From Bacteroidia bacterium (GTDB lineage: Bacteria > Bacteroidota > Bacteroidia > Bacteroidales > CAJPTX01): a stretch of 64,000 nt of DNA. The first letter of the stretch is position 1. The number at the start of each line of letters is the position of its first letter. Positions 54,275 to 61,921 of the stretch are shown here, one piece after another. The position numbers and the translations under genes are program-made. Location: contig CAJPTC010000001.1 of assembly GCA_905373475.1 (NCBI GenBank), positions 191,544-255,543 of the forward strand, read 5' to 3'. The notes beneath the pieces were generated by a model, which saw only the letters and a program-made list of their open reading frames with translations, made no database searches and was not told the origin of the DNA.

Positions 54275-54430
54275 ACGCTGTTATATTATCTAAGGGTAAA
54301 AAAGCGAATTGTATTATTCCGTATCCTTCTAGAATAACAGCAATGAGTTAGCTCAAATCTGGGCATTGGGCAGAATAGAGCTTCATTACATTATGAGCGC
54401 CATCCCCTTACGCAAATGAAAAGTAAATAG

Positions 54431-54470
54431 GGTATGTAATTCCGAAACGAATTGGATATACCTTTTTTAT
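54431..54470. terminator. hairpin at the purL 3' end
   Basis: ggtat...aattc pairs with gaatt...atacc with small internal mismatches. A T-run follows only on the plus strand, overlapping the purL stop, so function on the purL transcript is uncertain. The rest of 54275-54430 shows no feature I can support. Confidence 0.35.
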
Positions 54471-56698
54471 TTCATTTTGGTCAATCTCGTCTCAAGCGCC
54501 GTATCATAGGTGTGCTTATAGTCGGGTATGAAACCGTAGGAAATGTCGTCCACACGGATCTCGGAGCGGGTTACATGCCCGAGTAAGCACATCGGCACTT
54601 CGCTTTCTATCATAAAATCAACAAATCTCTCTTCGCACTCCTGTGAAACAGAGACCACCACCCTGCTTTGCGATTCTCCGAAAAGAAAGGCGTCAAGACG
54701 CACTTCGGCATCTGAAGTGATGTCAAAACCTAATTCGTTAGGCATAGCACATTCTACAAGCGTTGTAAAAAGTCCGCCCGTTGAGACATCGTGTGCTGAC
54801 TCTATAAGCCGCTCCTTTATCAAACGCTCTATCAAACGTTGTAGCCTTACTTCCTCTTCAATATCAAAACGAGGAGCACCCGATTCATTTATCCCACATA
54901 TAGAAACCAGATATTCGGAACTTGAGATATCGTTATAAGAATTACCGAGTAGGTAAATCATGTGTCCCTTCTTGGCAAAAGCCAAAGAGGTACGACGGCT
55001 GATGTCGTCTAATATACCCAGCATGCCAATAACGGGCGTGGGCGAAACGGCTTCGTCGCGCTCGCCGATGGTAGATTGGTTGTAGAAGCTAACGTTGCCA
55101 CCCGTTACAGGGGTTTCTAGTCGCTTGCAAGCAGTTGCAATGCCTTCTATGGAGCGTACGAACTGCCAGTATACCTCGGGGTTATACGGGTTGCCAAAGT
55201 TCAAACAGTTAGTAATAGCTAGGGGTGTTCCACCAGAACAAACCACGTTGCGAGCTGCTTCGGCAACGGCAATCATTGCGCCAATGTACGGATCTGCCTT
55301 TACATAGCGTGGATTGCAATCTACTGAAACGGCAAGACATTTTTGGCTATTGCGTATTGCCACGATACCCGCGTCACTCGGGATATTTATACTCAGGTTG
55401 TAGTCGCCCACCATACGGTCGTACTGTTCATAAACCCAACGCTTCGAGGCAATGTTGGGCAGACCGATAATGCGCTTCGCTACGTCTATTACATCCTCTG
55501 GTTCGGCAACCTGACTGATATCGAACTTTTGGTATTCTTTGTAGTAGGCAGGTTCTTTGTATTCGCGTTCGTATTGTGGTGCGCCGCCTCCAAGTACCAA
55601 AGACTCAGCGGGTACACTTGCCACAAGTTTCCCTTCGTAGGTAAACTCCAGATTAGGTGTATCTACCACCTCGCCGATTTGTACACAGGGTACGTCCCAT
55701 TTATCGAAAATGGCTTTAACCTCTGCTTCGCGCCCTTTCTTTACAACCACAAGCATGCGTTCTTGCGACTCGGAGAGAAGAATTTCATGGGCGAGCATCC
55801 CCTCTTGGCGCTTAGGTACAAGGTCTAGGTTGATTTTCATACCACATTCGCCTTTTGCCGACATCTCCGAAGTCGAGCAAATGATACCTGCCGCTCCCAT
55901 ATCTTGCATACCAATGAGAGTATCGGTCTGTGCAAGTTCCAATGTGGCTTCTAGCAGGAGTTTCTCCGCAAAGGGATCGCCCACCTGTATAGATGGGATA
56001 TCTTTAGCCGAATCCTCGGTAATATTTGCACTAGCAAATGTACTTCCGTGTATACCGTCTTTGCCCGTAGCCGAGCCAACAATGAAGACAGGATTTCCTG
56101 CCCCTTTAGCAATAGCTGAGATAACCCGATCGTGGCGCACAAGTCCTACCGACATGGCATTTACCAACGGATTCGTTTCGTACGATGGATCGAATACCAC
56201 TTCGCCACCTGCTACCGCTACGCCAAAGGAATTGCCATAGTCGCCGATGCCACGTACCACTCCTTCTAAAAGCCAACGAGTACGCGCATTATCGAGGTTG
56301 CCAAAGTGGAGCGAATTGAGTTGCGCTACGGGGCGTGCCCCCATGGTAAAAATGTCGCGATTTATACCACCTACTCCCGTAGCCGCCCCCTGATAGGGTT
56401 CTACGGCACACGGATGGTTGTGCGACTCGATCTTGAAAACGCACGCCAGCCCGTCGCCTACATCAACAAGCCCTGCGTTCTCCTCGCCCGCTTCTGCCAA
56501 GAGATGTTTACCAGTGCGTGGCAACTTCTTAATCCATTTGATGGAGTTTTTGTAGGAAGCGTGCTCGCTCCACATCACCGAATAGATACTAAGTTCGGTG
56601 TAGTTGGGTTCGCGCCCTAAAATTGTGACGATTTGTTTGTATTCGTCTGGTAAAATCCCCAGTTCCTTGAGCGTTTGCTCTAGTTTCGCGTCTGCCAT
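54467..56698 (-). CDS. purL: phosphoribosylformylglycinamidine synthase subunit PurL (small type)
   Basis: This 743-aa cytoplasmic enzyme of purine synthesis shows SEHASYKNS, KIESHNHPCAVEPYQGAATGVGGI, DMGAAGIICSTSEM and, near the end, SAHDVSTGGLFTTL. The length fits the Bacillus-type small PurL, which works as a complex with PurS and PurQ, not the ~1250-residue single-chain form. purS and purQ are not in this window. The minus-strand promoter at 56722 is well placed. Confidence 0.95.
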   Translation of the reverse strand: MADAKLEQTLKELGILPDEYKQIVTILGREPNYTELSIYSVMWSEHASYKNSIKWIKKLPRTGKHLLAEAGEENAGLVDVGDGLACVFKIESHNHPCAVEPYQGAATGVGGINRDIFTMGARPVAQLNSLHFGNLDNARTRWLLEGVVRGIGDYGNSFGVAVAGGEVVFDPSYETNPLVNAMSVGLVRHDRVISAIAKGAGNPVFIVGSATGKDGIHGSTFASANITEDSAKDIPSIQVGDPFAEKLLLEATLELAQTDTLIGMQDMGAAGIICSTSEMSAKGECGMKINLDLVPKRQEGMLAHEILLSESQERMLVVVKKGREAEVKAIFDKWDVPCVQIGEVVDTPNLEFTYEGKLVASVPAESLVLGGGAPQYEREYKEPAYYKEYQKFDISQVAEPEDVIDVAKRIIGLPNIASKRWVYEQYDRMVGDYNLSINIPSDAGIVAIRNSQKCLAVSVDCNPRYVKADPYIGAMIAVAEAARNVVCSGGTPLAITNCLNFGNPYNPEVYWQFVRSIEGIATACKRLETPVTGGNVSFYNQSTIGERDEAVSPTPVIGMLGILDDISRRTSLAFAKKGHMIYLLGNSYNDISSSEYLVSICGINESGAPRFDIEEEVRLQRLIERLIKERLIESAHDVSTGGLFTTLVECAMPNELGFDITSDAEVRLDAFLFGESQSRVVVSVSQECEERFVDFMIESEVPMCLLGHVTRSEIRVDDISYGFIPDYKHTYDTALETRLTKMK

Positions 56699-56721
56699 CT
56701 CTTCGCACCTCTTGTGTTGTG

Positions 56722-56749
56722 CAAAGATAGTTACGATTTCAATTACAAA
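56722..56749 (-). promoter_or_regulatory. purL promoter
   Basis: On the minus strand TATCTTTG (56722-56729) is a perfect -7 box. TTTG at 56746-56749 lies 16 bp upstream, slightly short of the usual 19-21. Confidence 0.55.
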
Positions 56750-56914
56750 TTGCGATAGACTAGTGAACTTTTACGAGAAAAAGAGGGGAATTAGTTTCAC
56801 GTTGAACGGATTGTTGTACGCCCCAAAACAAAGGAATTTACCGCCGCACTGTCCTAAAATGGTAGTACCCGAATAGTGAGAAGTGTTTGGCGTTTGTAGC
56901 TTCAAACTTGGTTT

Positions 56915-57742
56915 TTACCCGATACGCAATCGCACAACACGCTGATTGAAACGACGATAGAAATAGCGGAACTTATATAAAAAACGGAAGATGGTAGGAT
57001 AACGCCCGTGGTCATAATCGCTCATATAGTACTCCTTTTCGAGGTGTATTTTCTCATTCCACGACTCCATCTCTTTAGAGTCAAGTAACGACCAGCGGAA
57101 CTCTACTCTGTCGTCTACCTTCGAAAGGGTATCGTGTTTCTTGGCGTGCCCCACTAAAGAATAGGCAAGCATATCAAAGACGACGGTTGCGTTTCCTAGA
57201 CGCGTGCAGATCTCGTTAAAGAGTGCTTTGACTTGTTCGGGGGCGAAATACATTAGTACACCCTCAATAATGATGATAATGGGTTTATTCTCCGCCTTTA
57301 GCGTATCGAGCCATTCGTACTCGAACAATGACGTTGCAAGGTATGTGTTGCGTTCGCCCTCTTCAATGAGTTTGCGCCGTAAGTCAATGGCTTGTGGGAG
57401 GTCCAGATCGTACCAATGGGAGATTGTAGGACGCCCTAAACGTTGGAAACGAGCATCGAGTCCTGCACCAAGCTGAATGGCAACCGCATTGGGATGCGCG
57501 GCAATAAAAGCTTTGACCTCTTGGTCAATAAGAGAGGCACGGATGCAACATCCTGCCTGTGAGAATTTCGCTTTTTCAAATTTAGAAAAGTCGTAAGCAA
57601 TCTTTTGGATAATTTCCGCAGCCTTCTCATCGCGCAGCAAGGCGTCGGAGCGTTGAGTTTCTGTAGCTTTTGCCCATAGTGTAATGAGCATGGTTTCAGG
57701 CACGTCTGTCAACTGATTTTCTATTTTCTCTTCCATCGTCAT
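56915..57742 (-). CDS. LCMT-family SAM-dependent O-methyltransferase
   Basis: This 275-aa protein is of the leucine-carboxyl-methyltransferase / polyketide O-methyltransferase family (class I Rossmann). It shows AIQLGAGLDARFQRL (SAM motif I), WYDLDLPQAIDLRRKL and IIIEGVLMYF. The longer frame up to 57793 crosses the promoter and is not used; MTMEEK at 57742 is chosen, with MEEK six bases later as an alternative. Small-molecule substrate unknown. It stands alone. Confidence 0.8.
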   Translation of the reverse strand: MTMEEKIENQLTDVPETMLITLWAKATETQRSDALLRDEKAAEIIQKIAYDFSKFEKAKFSQAGCCIRASLIDQEVKAFIAAHPNAVAIQLGAGLDARFQRLGRPTISHWYDLDLPQAIDLRRKLIEEGERNTYLATSLFEYEWLDTLKAENKPIIIIIEGVLMYFAPEQVKALFNEICTRLGNATVVFDMLAYSLVGHAKKHDTLSKVDDRVEFRWSLLDSKEMESWNEKIHLEKEYYMSDYDHGRYPTIFRFLYKFRYFYRRFNQRVVRLRIG

Positions 57743-57790
57743 TTCCCTTAACTTGTGTTGGGCAATATTGCCACGTTCTCTACAACGCAA

Positions 57791-57798
57791 CAAAGGTA
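57791..57798 (-). promoter_or_regulatory. -7 box of the LCMT-like gene
   Basis: On the minus strand TACCTTTG matches the consensus exactly, placing transcription start near 57784 and the first start codon at 57742. Confidence 0.55.
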
Positions 57799-57962
57799 GT
57801 TGAGTTTTTGCGGCGTGAAAAACGGATTAAGACGACACTTTGCATTGTGCACATTATTTCGTATTTTGTTTTATAAAAGTGTTGATTATCAGTATCTTTT
57901 CGAGATAACACTATGCGGTTCTCATAGAATTTGCAGTGGCGACTTCTTGTGAAAGTAGTGGC

Positions 57963-57970
57963 TATTTTTG
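57963..57970 (+). promoter_or_regulatory. -7 box pointing into rhuM
   Basis: TATTTTTG is a perfect consensus, 14 bp before the rhuM ATG at 57985. It shows the original direction of rhuM. Confidence 0.45.
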
Positions 57971-57984
57971 GTCCTAAAGGCGAG

Positions 57985-58076
57985 ATGGGTAGTAAAAATC
58001 AAACCTCAAGAATGGGACAGGAGAGCAATCATCTAATTATCTACTAAGACGACAATGGTTTGGTGAAGGTAAACGT
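57985..58076 (+). pseudogene. rhuM: rhuM, 5' segment (in original orientation)
   Basis: ATG at 57985 opens 20 codons ending SNHLIIY. A TAA (58045-58047) stands where RhuM has Gln, then DDNGLVKVNV continues in frame. This is the RhuM N-terminus. It ends at the left inversion joint (ACGT, 58073-58076). Confidence 0.75.
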
Positions 58077-58542
58077 GCATGTTAATTGAGCGCGCGGATC
58101 ATAGTCTACCGAGGTAGCATAAACGTCCGTTACCTGCTAATAAAAGTTACGTTCCGATGCACGAATGTCTCGAGTGCGTTGTAAGAGCTCACGAAAATAA
58201 CGATTACCACCTTGCTTTAGTCGGTCATCATCCATGGCAACCCCCTTTTGGATATACTCGTGTAGCCGTTCCATAACCCAACGTCGGAAACGGGTTGCCA
58301 CTTGCGATTGTACCCTATAGCCCAAGGCAACAATCATATCTAGGTTATAATGGTCTAGGTTCCGTTGCACACTCCCACTGCCTTTTTGGCGAACTAACAA
58401 GTATTTCTTGTGAGTTGCGTCGCTCTCCAATTCACCATCCTGATAGATGTTCTTGATGTGTAGTGTAATATTCTGTTGCGTGGTATCATAAATCTCTGCC
58501 AATTGCCCTTGTGTAAGCCATACATCCTCATCCGCAAAACGT
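58077..58542 (-). pseudogene. rhuM: rhuM, central segment, inverted
   Basis: On the minus strand this reads the middle of a RhuM (KilA-N-like, 'virulence RhuM') protein: VRFADEDVWLTQGQLAEIYD, ITLHIKNIYQDGEL, LDMIVALGYRVQSQVATRFR and RNRDIRASE-like RTRDIRASERNFY. A TAG (58137-58139) replaces a Gln codon. The frame then goes on QVTDVYATSVDYDPRAQLT up to the joint. It should be on the plus strand between the two flanking segments. Confidence 0.8.
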
Positions 58543-58552
58543 ACGTTTTGCG
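58533..58552. repeat. 20-bp perfect palindrome at the right inversion joint
   Basis: cgcaaaacgt and its complement meet here. The palindrome arises because both breakpoints carry ACGTTTTGCG and the inversion put the copies head to head. Confidence 0.85.
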
Positions 58553-59015
58553 CTACGGTTCAGAACAAACTTCACTATGCTGTTCATGAACACACTGCCG
58601 CAGAAATTATCTATGAGCGTGTGGATAGCGAGAAGCCGCTTGTAGGCATGACCAACTTCAAGGGCGACTATATCACGAAGGATAATGTGAAAATAGCCCA
58701 GAACTACCTTACGGAGAAAGAGCTGCAACGCCTCAATCTCCTCGTATCGCAATTCCTCGATTTTGCAGAGTTTCAAGCCCTTGAAGAACGTCCTATGAGA
58801 ATGGCGGACTGGATTGCTGCCCTCGATAATCAGATCATTGCTCTGTAGCGCAAAAACTAGAGGGGAATGGGAGTGTATTGCATCAAGAAGCTATGGAAAA
58901 GGCAGAACGAGAGTTCAATATGTATCGTCAAAGAGAAATGGCACAACTTGAAAGCGACTTCGATAAAATGGTGAAGCAATTACCGAAACGAGGCGAGAGC
59001 CTTGCAAAAGAGTAA
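58543..59015 (+). pseudogene. rhuM: rhuM, 3' segment (in original orientation)
   Basis: The plus strand reads the RhuM C-terminal half: ATVQNKLHYAVHEHTAAEII, then NYLTEKELQRLNLLVSQFLD and MADWIAALDNQIIAL to TAG (58846-58848, again at a Gln position). After a frameshift in an A-run (58852-58856), LEGNGSVLHQEAMEKAEREF and QLESDFDKMVKQLPKRG continue to the true stop at 59013-59015. Confidence 0.8.
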
Positions 59016-59117
59016 CAGGTAGGGGATTAAAAAAGCTTGTGTATCATTGCGACAGTGAAAGTCGAGAAATAAACAAGTGTATTGGCTAGGTGCAAGTGAT
59101 TAGAACACCTGAACGAT

Positions 59118-59249
59118 ATGAGTCAAGAAATAATTAAAACAGAGAAGCAAGATTTATCGCCCATAGTACGTGCTATTGGCTCTGATTTAGAGCATACCCA
59201 AGTGCGCATGATTGCTTCGGCTAATGCTGATATGCTCTTTCACTTATAA
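59118..59249 (+). pseudogene. yhcG (DUF1016) N-terminal fragment
   Basis: A 43-codon frame (MSQEIIKTEKQDLSPIVRAI, then RMIASANADMLFHL) matches the first ~40 residues of YhcG-type PDDEXK-family proteins, which are normally ~350 residues. It ends abruptly and the rest is absent. YhcG and RhuM genes are both common passengers in type I restriction and other variable loci. Confidence 0.6.
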
Positions 59250-59272
59250 AATAAATTTAGATATTCACACAC

Positions 59273-59297
59273 ATAAGTATTTATTGCAAAATACTTA
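59273..59297. promoter_or_regulatory. operator-like inverted repeat upstream of tetR
   Basis: ATAAGTATT and AATACTTAT form a perfect 9-bp inverted repeat with a 7-bp spacer, ending 9 bp before the -33 element. It is a likely binding site for the TetR regulator. Confidence 0.5.
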
Positions 59298-59306
59298 TTT
59301 TTGGGT

Positions 59307-59337
59307 ATTGCGGTGTTTTTATATCCTTGCTACTTTT
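59307..59337 (+). promoter_or_regulatory. tetR-ABC exporter promoter
   Basis: TTG (59307-59309), 20 bp, then TACTTTTG (59330-59337) is an excellent Bacteroidota promoter. It leaves a ~150-nt leader before tetR. Confidence 0.65.
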
Positions 59338-59415
59338 GCAAAATAAACATTGCAACTATGCGAATACACAATATTTATATAGTAAGAGCGCAAATGGGCT
59401 CGTTCAATCTATCGC

Positions 59416-59447
59416 ACCGTTCGATTACGAAACGGTACGATTTTTTT
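59416..59447 (+). terminator. leader hairpin with T-run (possible attenuator)
   Basis: ACCGTT (59416-59421) pairs with AACGGT (59431-59436), extended by CG/CG, and a seven-T run follows. It lies between the promoter and tetR, so it may attenuate transcription. A short leader frame (from the ATG at 59358, MRIHNIYIVRAQMG...) crosses it. Confidence 0.45.
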
Positions 59448-59494
59448 ATGAACAAAACAGAACTTAGTTCATTATTTAAAGTTTTCATGGGCGT

Positions 59495-60109
59495 ATGCAG
59501 AAACTGAAAGACGACATTCGGCTGCGTATCGTTGCCGTGGCGCGAGAGGAATTCATCGCTCACGGCGCACGCAGCACGTCTATCCGCACGGTGGCGCGGC
59601 GTGCGGGCATTGCTGCAGGCAACGTATACAACTACTTCCGCAGCAAGGACGAGCTGTTCTGTGAGGTGTTGCGGCCGCTGCTCAACGAGCTGAACCGCTA
59701 CATTCTGTCGCACAACGAGGAGCGGCACCTCTGCATTGAGGTGTTCGACGCACTCGATTTTCAGAACGAATACATCGGCACAATGAAGAAAATGGTGAAG
59801 CTTTACCGCCCCGAACTGCGCCTGCTGTTGTTCAATGCCGAAGGCACATCGCTTACAGGGTACAAGGAAAGGATAGTTAAGCACCAAATGAAAGTTGGTT
59901 CGGAATACCTGCGACTGATGAAAGCGCGCTATCCGCACATCAACATTGACATCTCGCCCTTCTTCCTGCACATTGCGAGTTCTATGTGGGTGAACATCTT
60001 CTGCGAACTTGTGGAGCACGAGGACTACGACGAAAGCGAGGTGAACCGTGCACTCGAGCAGTATGCCGCTTACAGTATGGCAGGGTGGAGAGAGCTGATG
60101 AAACCGTAA
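59495..60109 (+). CDS. TetR-family transcriptional regulator
   Basis: This 204-aa protein has an N-terminal TetR helix-turn-helix (AREEFIAHGARSTSIRTVARRAGIAAGNVYNYFRSKDELF) and a variable ligand-sensing C-terminal domain. It stands 32 bp before a pair of ABC exporter genes, with an operator-like dyad upstream. This suggests it represses its own operon and responds to a transported compound. The base composition is more GC-rich than the rest of the window, pointing to transfer. Confidence 0.9.
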   Translation: MQKLKDDIRLRIVAVAREEFIAHGARSTSIRTVARRAGIAAGNVYNYFRSKDELFCEVLRPLLNELNRYILSHNEERHLCIEVFDALDFQNEYIGTMKKMVKLYRPELRLLLFNAEGTSLTGYKERIVKHQMKVGSEYLRLMKARYPHINIDISPFFLHIASSMWVNIFCELVEHEDYDESEVNRALEQYAAYSMAGWRELMKP

Positions 60110-60141
60110 GAACAATAACTTTTCAATACATATAAATAGCT

Positions 60142-61896
60142 ATGATAAAAATACTGAAACGCTTAGGACGTTACATGGGAGGGCGCAAGCCGTTACTGCC
60201 CTGCTCGGTTGTGCTGTCGGCAGTGAACGGACTGCTGTCGCTCGTACCCTTTATTTTCCTGTGGTTGGTGGTGCGCACGCTGCTCACTGCCGACGGAAAC
60301 CTTGCCGATACGCCCGTATGGGACTATGCCATTGCGGCTTTCGTGGTGTCGGTGGCAAATGTTTTGCTCTATTTTGCCGCCCTCATGCTCTCGCATCATT
60401 CCGCTTTCCGCATCGAAACCAATATGCGGCGCACGGCCATGGAACGGCTGATGTGTGTTCCATTGGGCTTTTTCGACACGCAGAACACGGGGCGCATGCG
60501 CAAGATAATAGACGAAGATTCGAGTCAGACCCACACTTTCGTGGCACACATACTGCCCGATGTGGCAGGCAGCGTGGTGGCTCCGATAGGTATCATAGTC
60601 CTTCTGCTTGCCGTAGATTGGCAGTTGGGCATTGCCGCAATGGTGCCGATAGTTTGCGCCTTCGGCATCATGGGCTACATGATGAACCCTAAGAACAACG
60701 ATTTTCAGCGTATGTACCTCGACGCACAGGAGAAAATGAGTGCCGAAGCCGTGGAGTACGTGCGCGGAATCCCCGTCGTGAAGGTCTTCCAACAGACGGT
60801 ATTCTCGTTCAAACGCTTTCACGACAGCATCATCAACTACCGCGACCTCGTCATCAGGTACACCCTTCTGTGGCGCATGCCCATGTCTGCCTACACCATA
60901 GCCATCAATGCTTTCGCCTTTCTGCTTGTGCCTACGGGCATCATACTGATAGGGCACGGCGGCGAGACTGCCATCATCGTTTCCGATATGGTGCTGTATG
61001 TGCTCATCGCCCCCATCATTGCAGCCAACGTAATGAAAGCCATGCACCTCAGTCAGAACCTCTTTCTGGCAAACGAAGCGGTAGATCGATTGGAGAAACT
61101 CACCGCCACGCCGCCGCTTCCAGAGAGTTCCGAGCCCGAGAAAGCGGCAGCCTTCGACGTCAGTCTGCGCAATGTGTCGTTCCGATACGAAGCGGCGGAG
61201 CACGATGCCGTAAGCCACATCGACCTCGACATACCGCAAGGCAAGACCATTGCGCTGGTGGGAGCGTCCGGAAGCGGCAAGACAACCATCGCAAGGCTCA
61301 TTCCACGCTTCTGGGACGTGCGCGAAGGCAGTTTGAAAATAGGCGGTGTGGACGTTCGGCACATGGACAAGGCAACGCTGATGCGCAACGTGTCGTTCGT
61401 GTTTCAGAACACCCGATTGTTCAAGACCTCCATTTTGGAGAACATACGCTACGGCAATCCCGATGCAACCATCGAGCAGGTGAACCGTGCCGTAGACCTT
61501 TCGCAGAGCCAGGAAATCATCGAGCGGCTGCCACAGGGGCTGAACACCGTGATAGGAGCGGAGGGAACATACCTCTCCGGTGGCGAACAACAGCGCATAG
61601 TGCTTGCCCGTGCCATTCTGAAAGATGCGCCCATCGTGGTGCTCGACGAAGCTACTGCCTTTGCCGACCCTGAAAACGAGCACCTTATCAGACAGGCCTT
61701 TGCCCACCTGACTCGCGGAAAAACCGTGCTTATGATAGCCCACCGACTGACCACCGTGCAAGATGCCGACAACATTGTCGTGGTGGACGACGGCAGAATA
61801 GCCGAACAGGGCACCCACCAACAACTCATGGAGCAAGGCGCATTATATTATAAGATGTGGAACGAATACCAGAAGTCGGTGGAATGGAAACTATAA
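60142..61896 (+). CDS. ABC exporter half-transporter 1 (TMD-NBD fusion)
   Basis: This 584-aa inner-membrane protein has six helices (about 20-310), then a nucleotide-binding domain: Walker A GASGSGKTT, Q-loop FVFQNTRLF, signature YLSGGEQQR, Walker B PIVVLDEATAFADPE and the H-switch IAHRLTTV. The D-loop reads F-A-D-P rather than S-A-L-D, as often seen in the siderophore-type IrtA/YbtP group. It pairs with the next gene, 25 bp downstream, to form a heterodimer. The substrate is unknown; drugs, peptides or siderophores are possible. Confidence 0.9.
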   Translation: MIKILKRLGRYMGGRKPLLPCSVVLSAVNGLLSLVPFIFLWLVVRTLLTADGNLADTPVWDYAIAAFVVSVANVLLYFAALMLSHHSAFRIETNMRRTAMERLMCVPLGFFDTQNTGRMRKIIDEDSSQTHTFVAHILPDVAGSVVAPIGIIVLLLAVDWQLGIAAMVPIVCAFGIMGYMMNPKNNDFQRMYLDAQEKMSAEAVEYVRGIPVVKVFQQTVFSFKRFHDSIINYRDLVIRYTLLWRMPMSAYTIAINAFAFLLVPTGIILIGHGGETAIIVSDMVLYVLIAPIIAANVMKAMHLSQNLFLANEAVDRLEKLTATPPLPESSEPEKAAAFDVSLRNVSFRYEAAEHDAVSHIDLDIPQGKTIALVGASGSGKTTIARLIPRFWDVREGSLKIGGVDVRHMDKATLMRNVSFVFQNTRLFKTSILENIRYGNPDATIEQVNRAVDLSQSQEIIERLPQGLNTVIGAEGTYLSGGEQQRIVLARAILKDAPIVVLDEATAFADPENEHLIRQAFAHLTRGKTVLMIAHRLTTVQDADNIVVVDDGRIAEQGTHQQLMEQGALYYKMWNEYQKSVEWKL

Positions 61897-61921
61897 ACCT
61901 AAACAGAAAGGATTCAAGACT

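Noticed and set aside
60193..61836. 547-codon open frame on the minus strand, antisense to the first ABC gene
   Set aside because: The plus-strand gene has full ABC motifs; the long antisense frame is a product of GC-rich codon bias.
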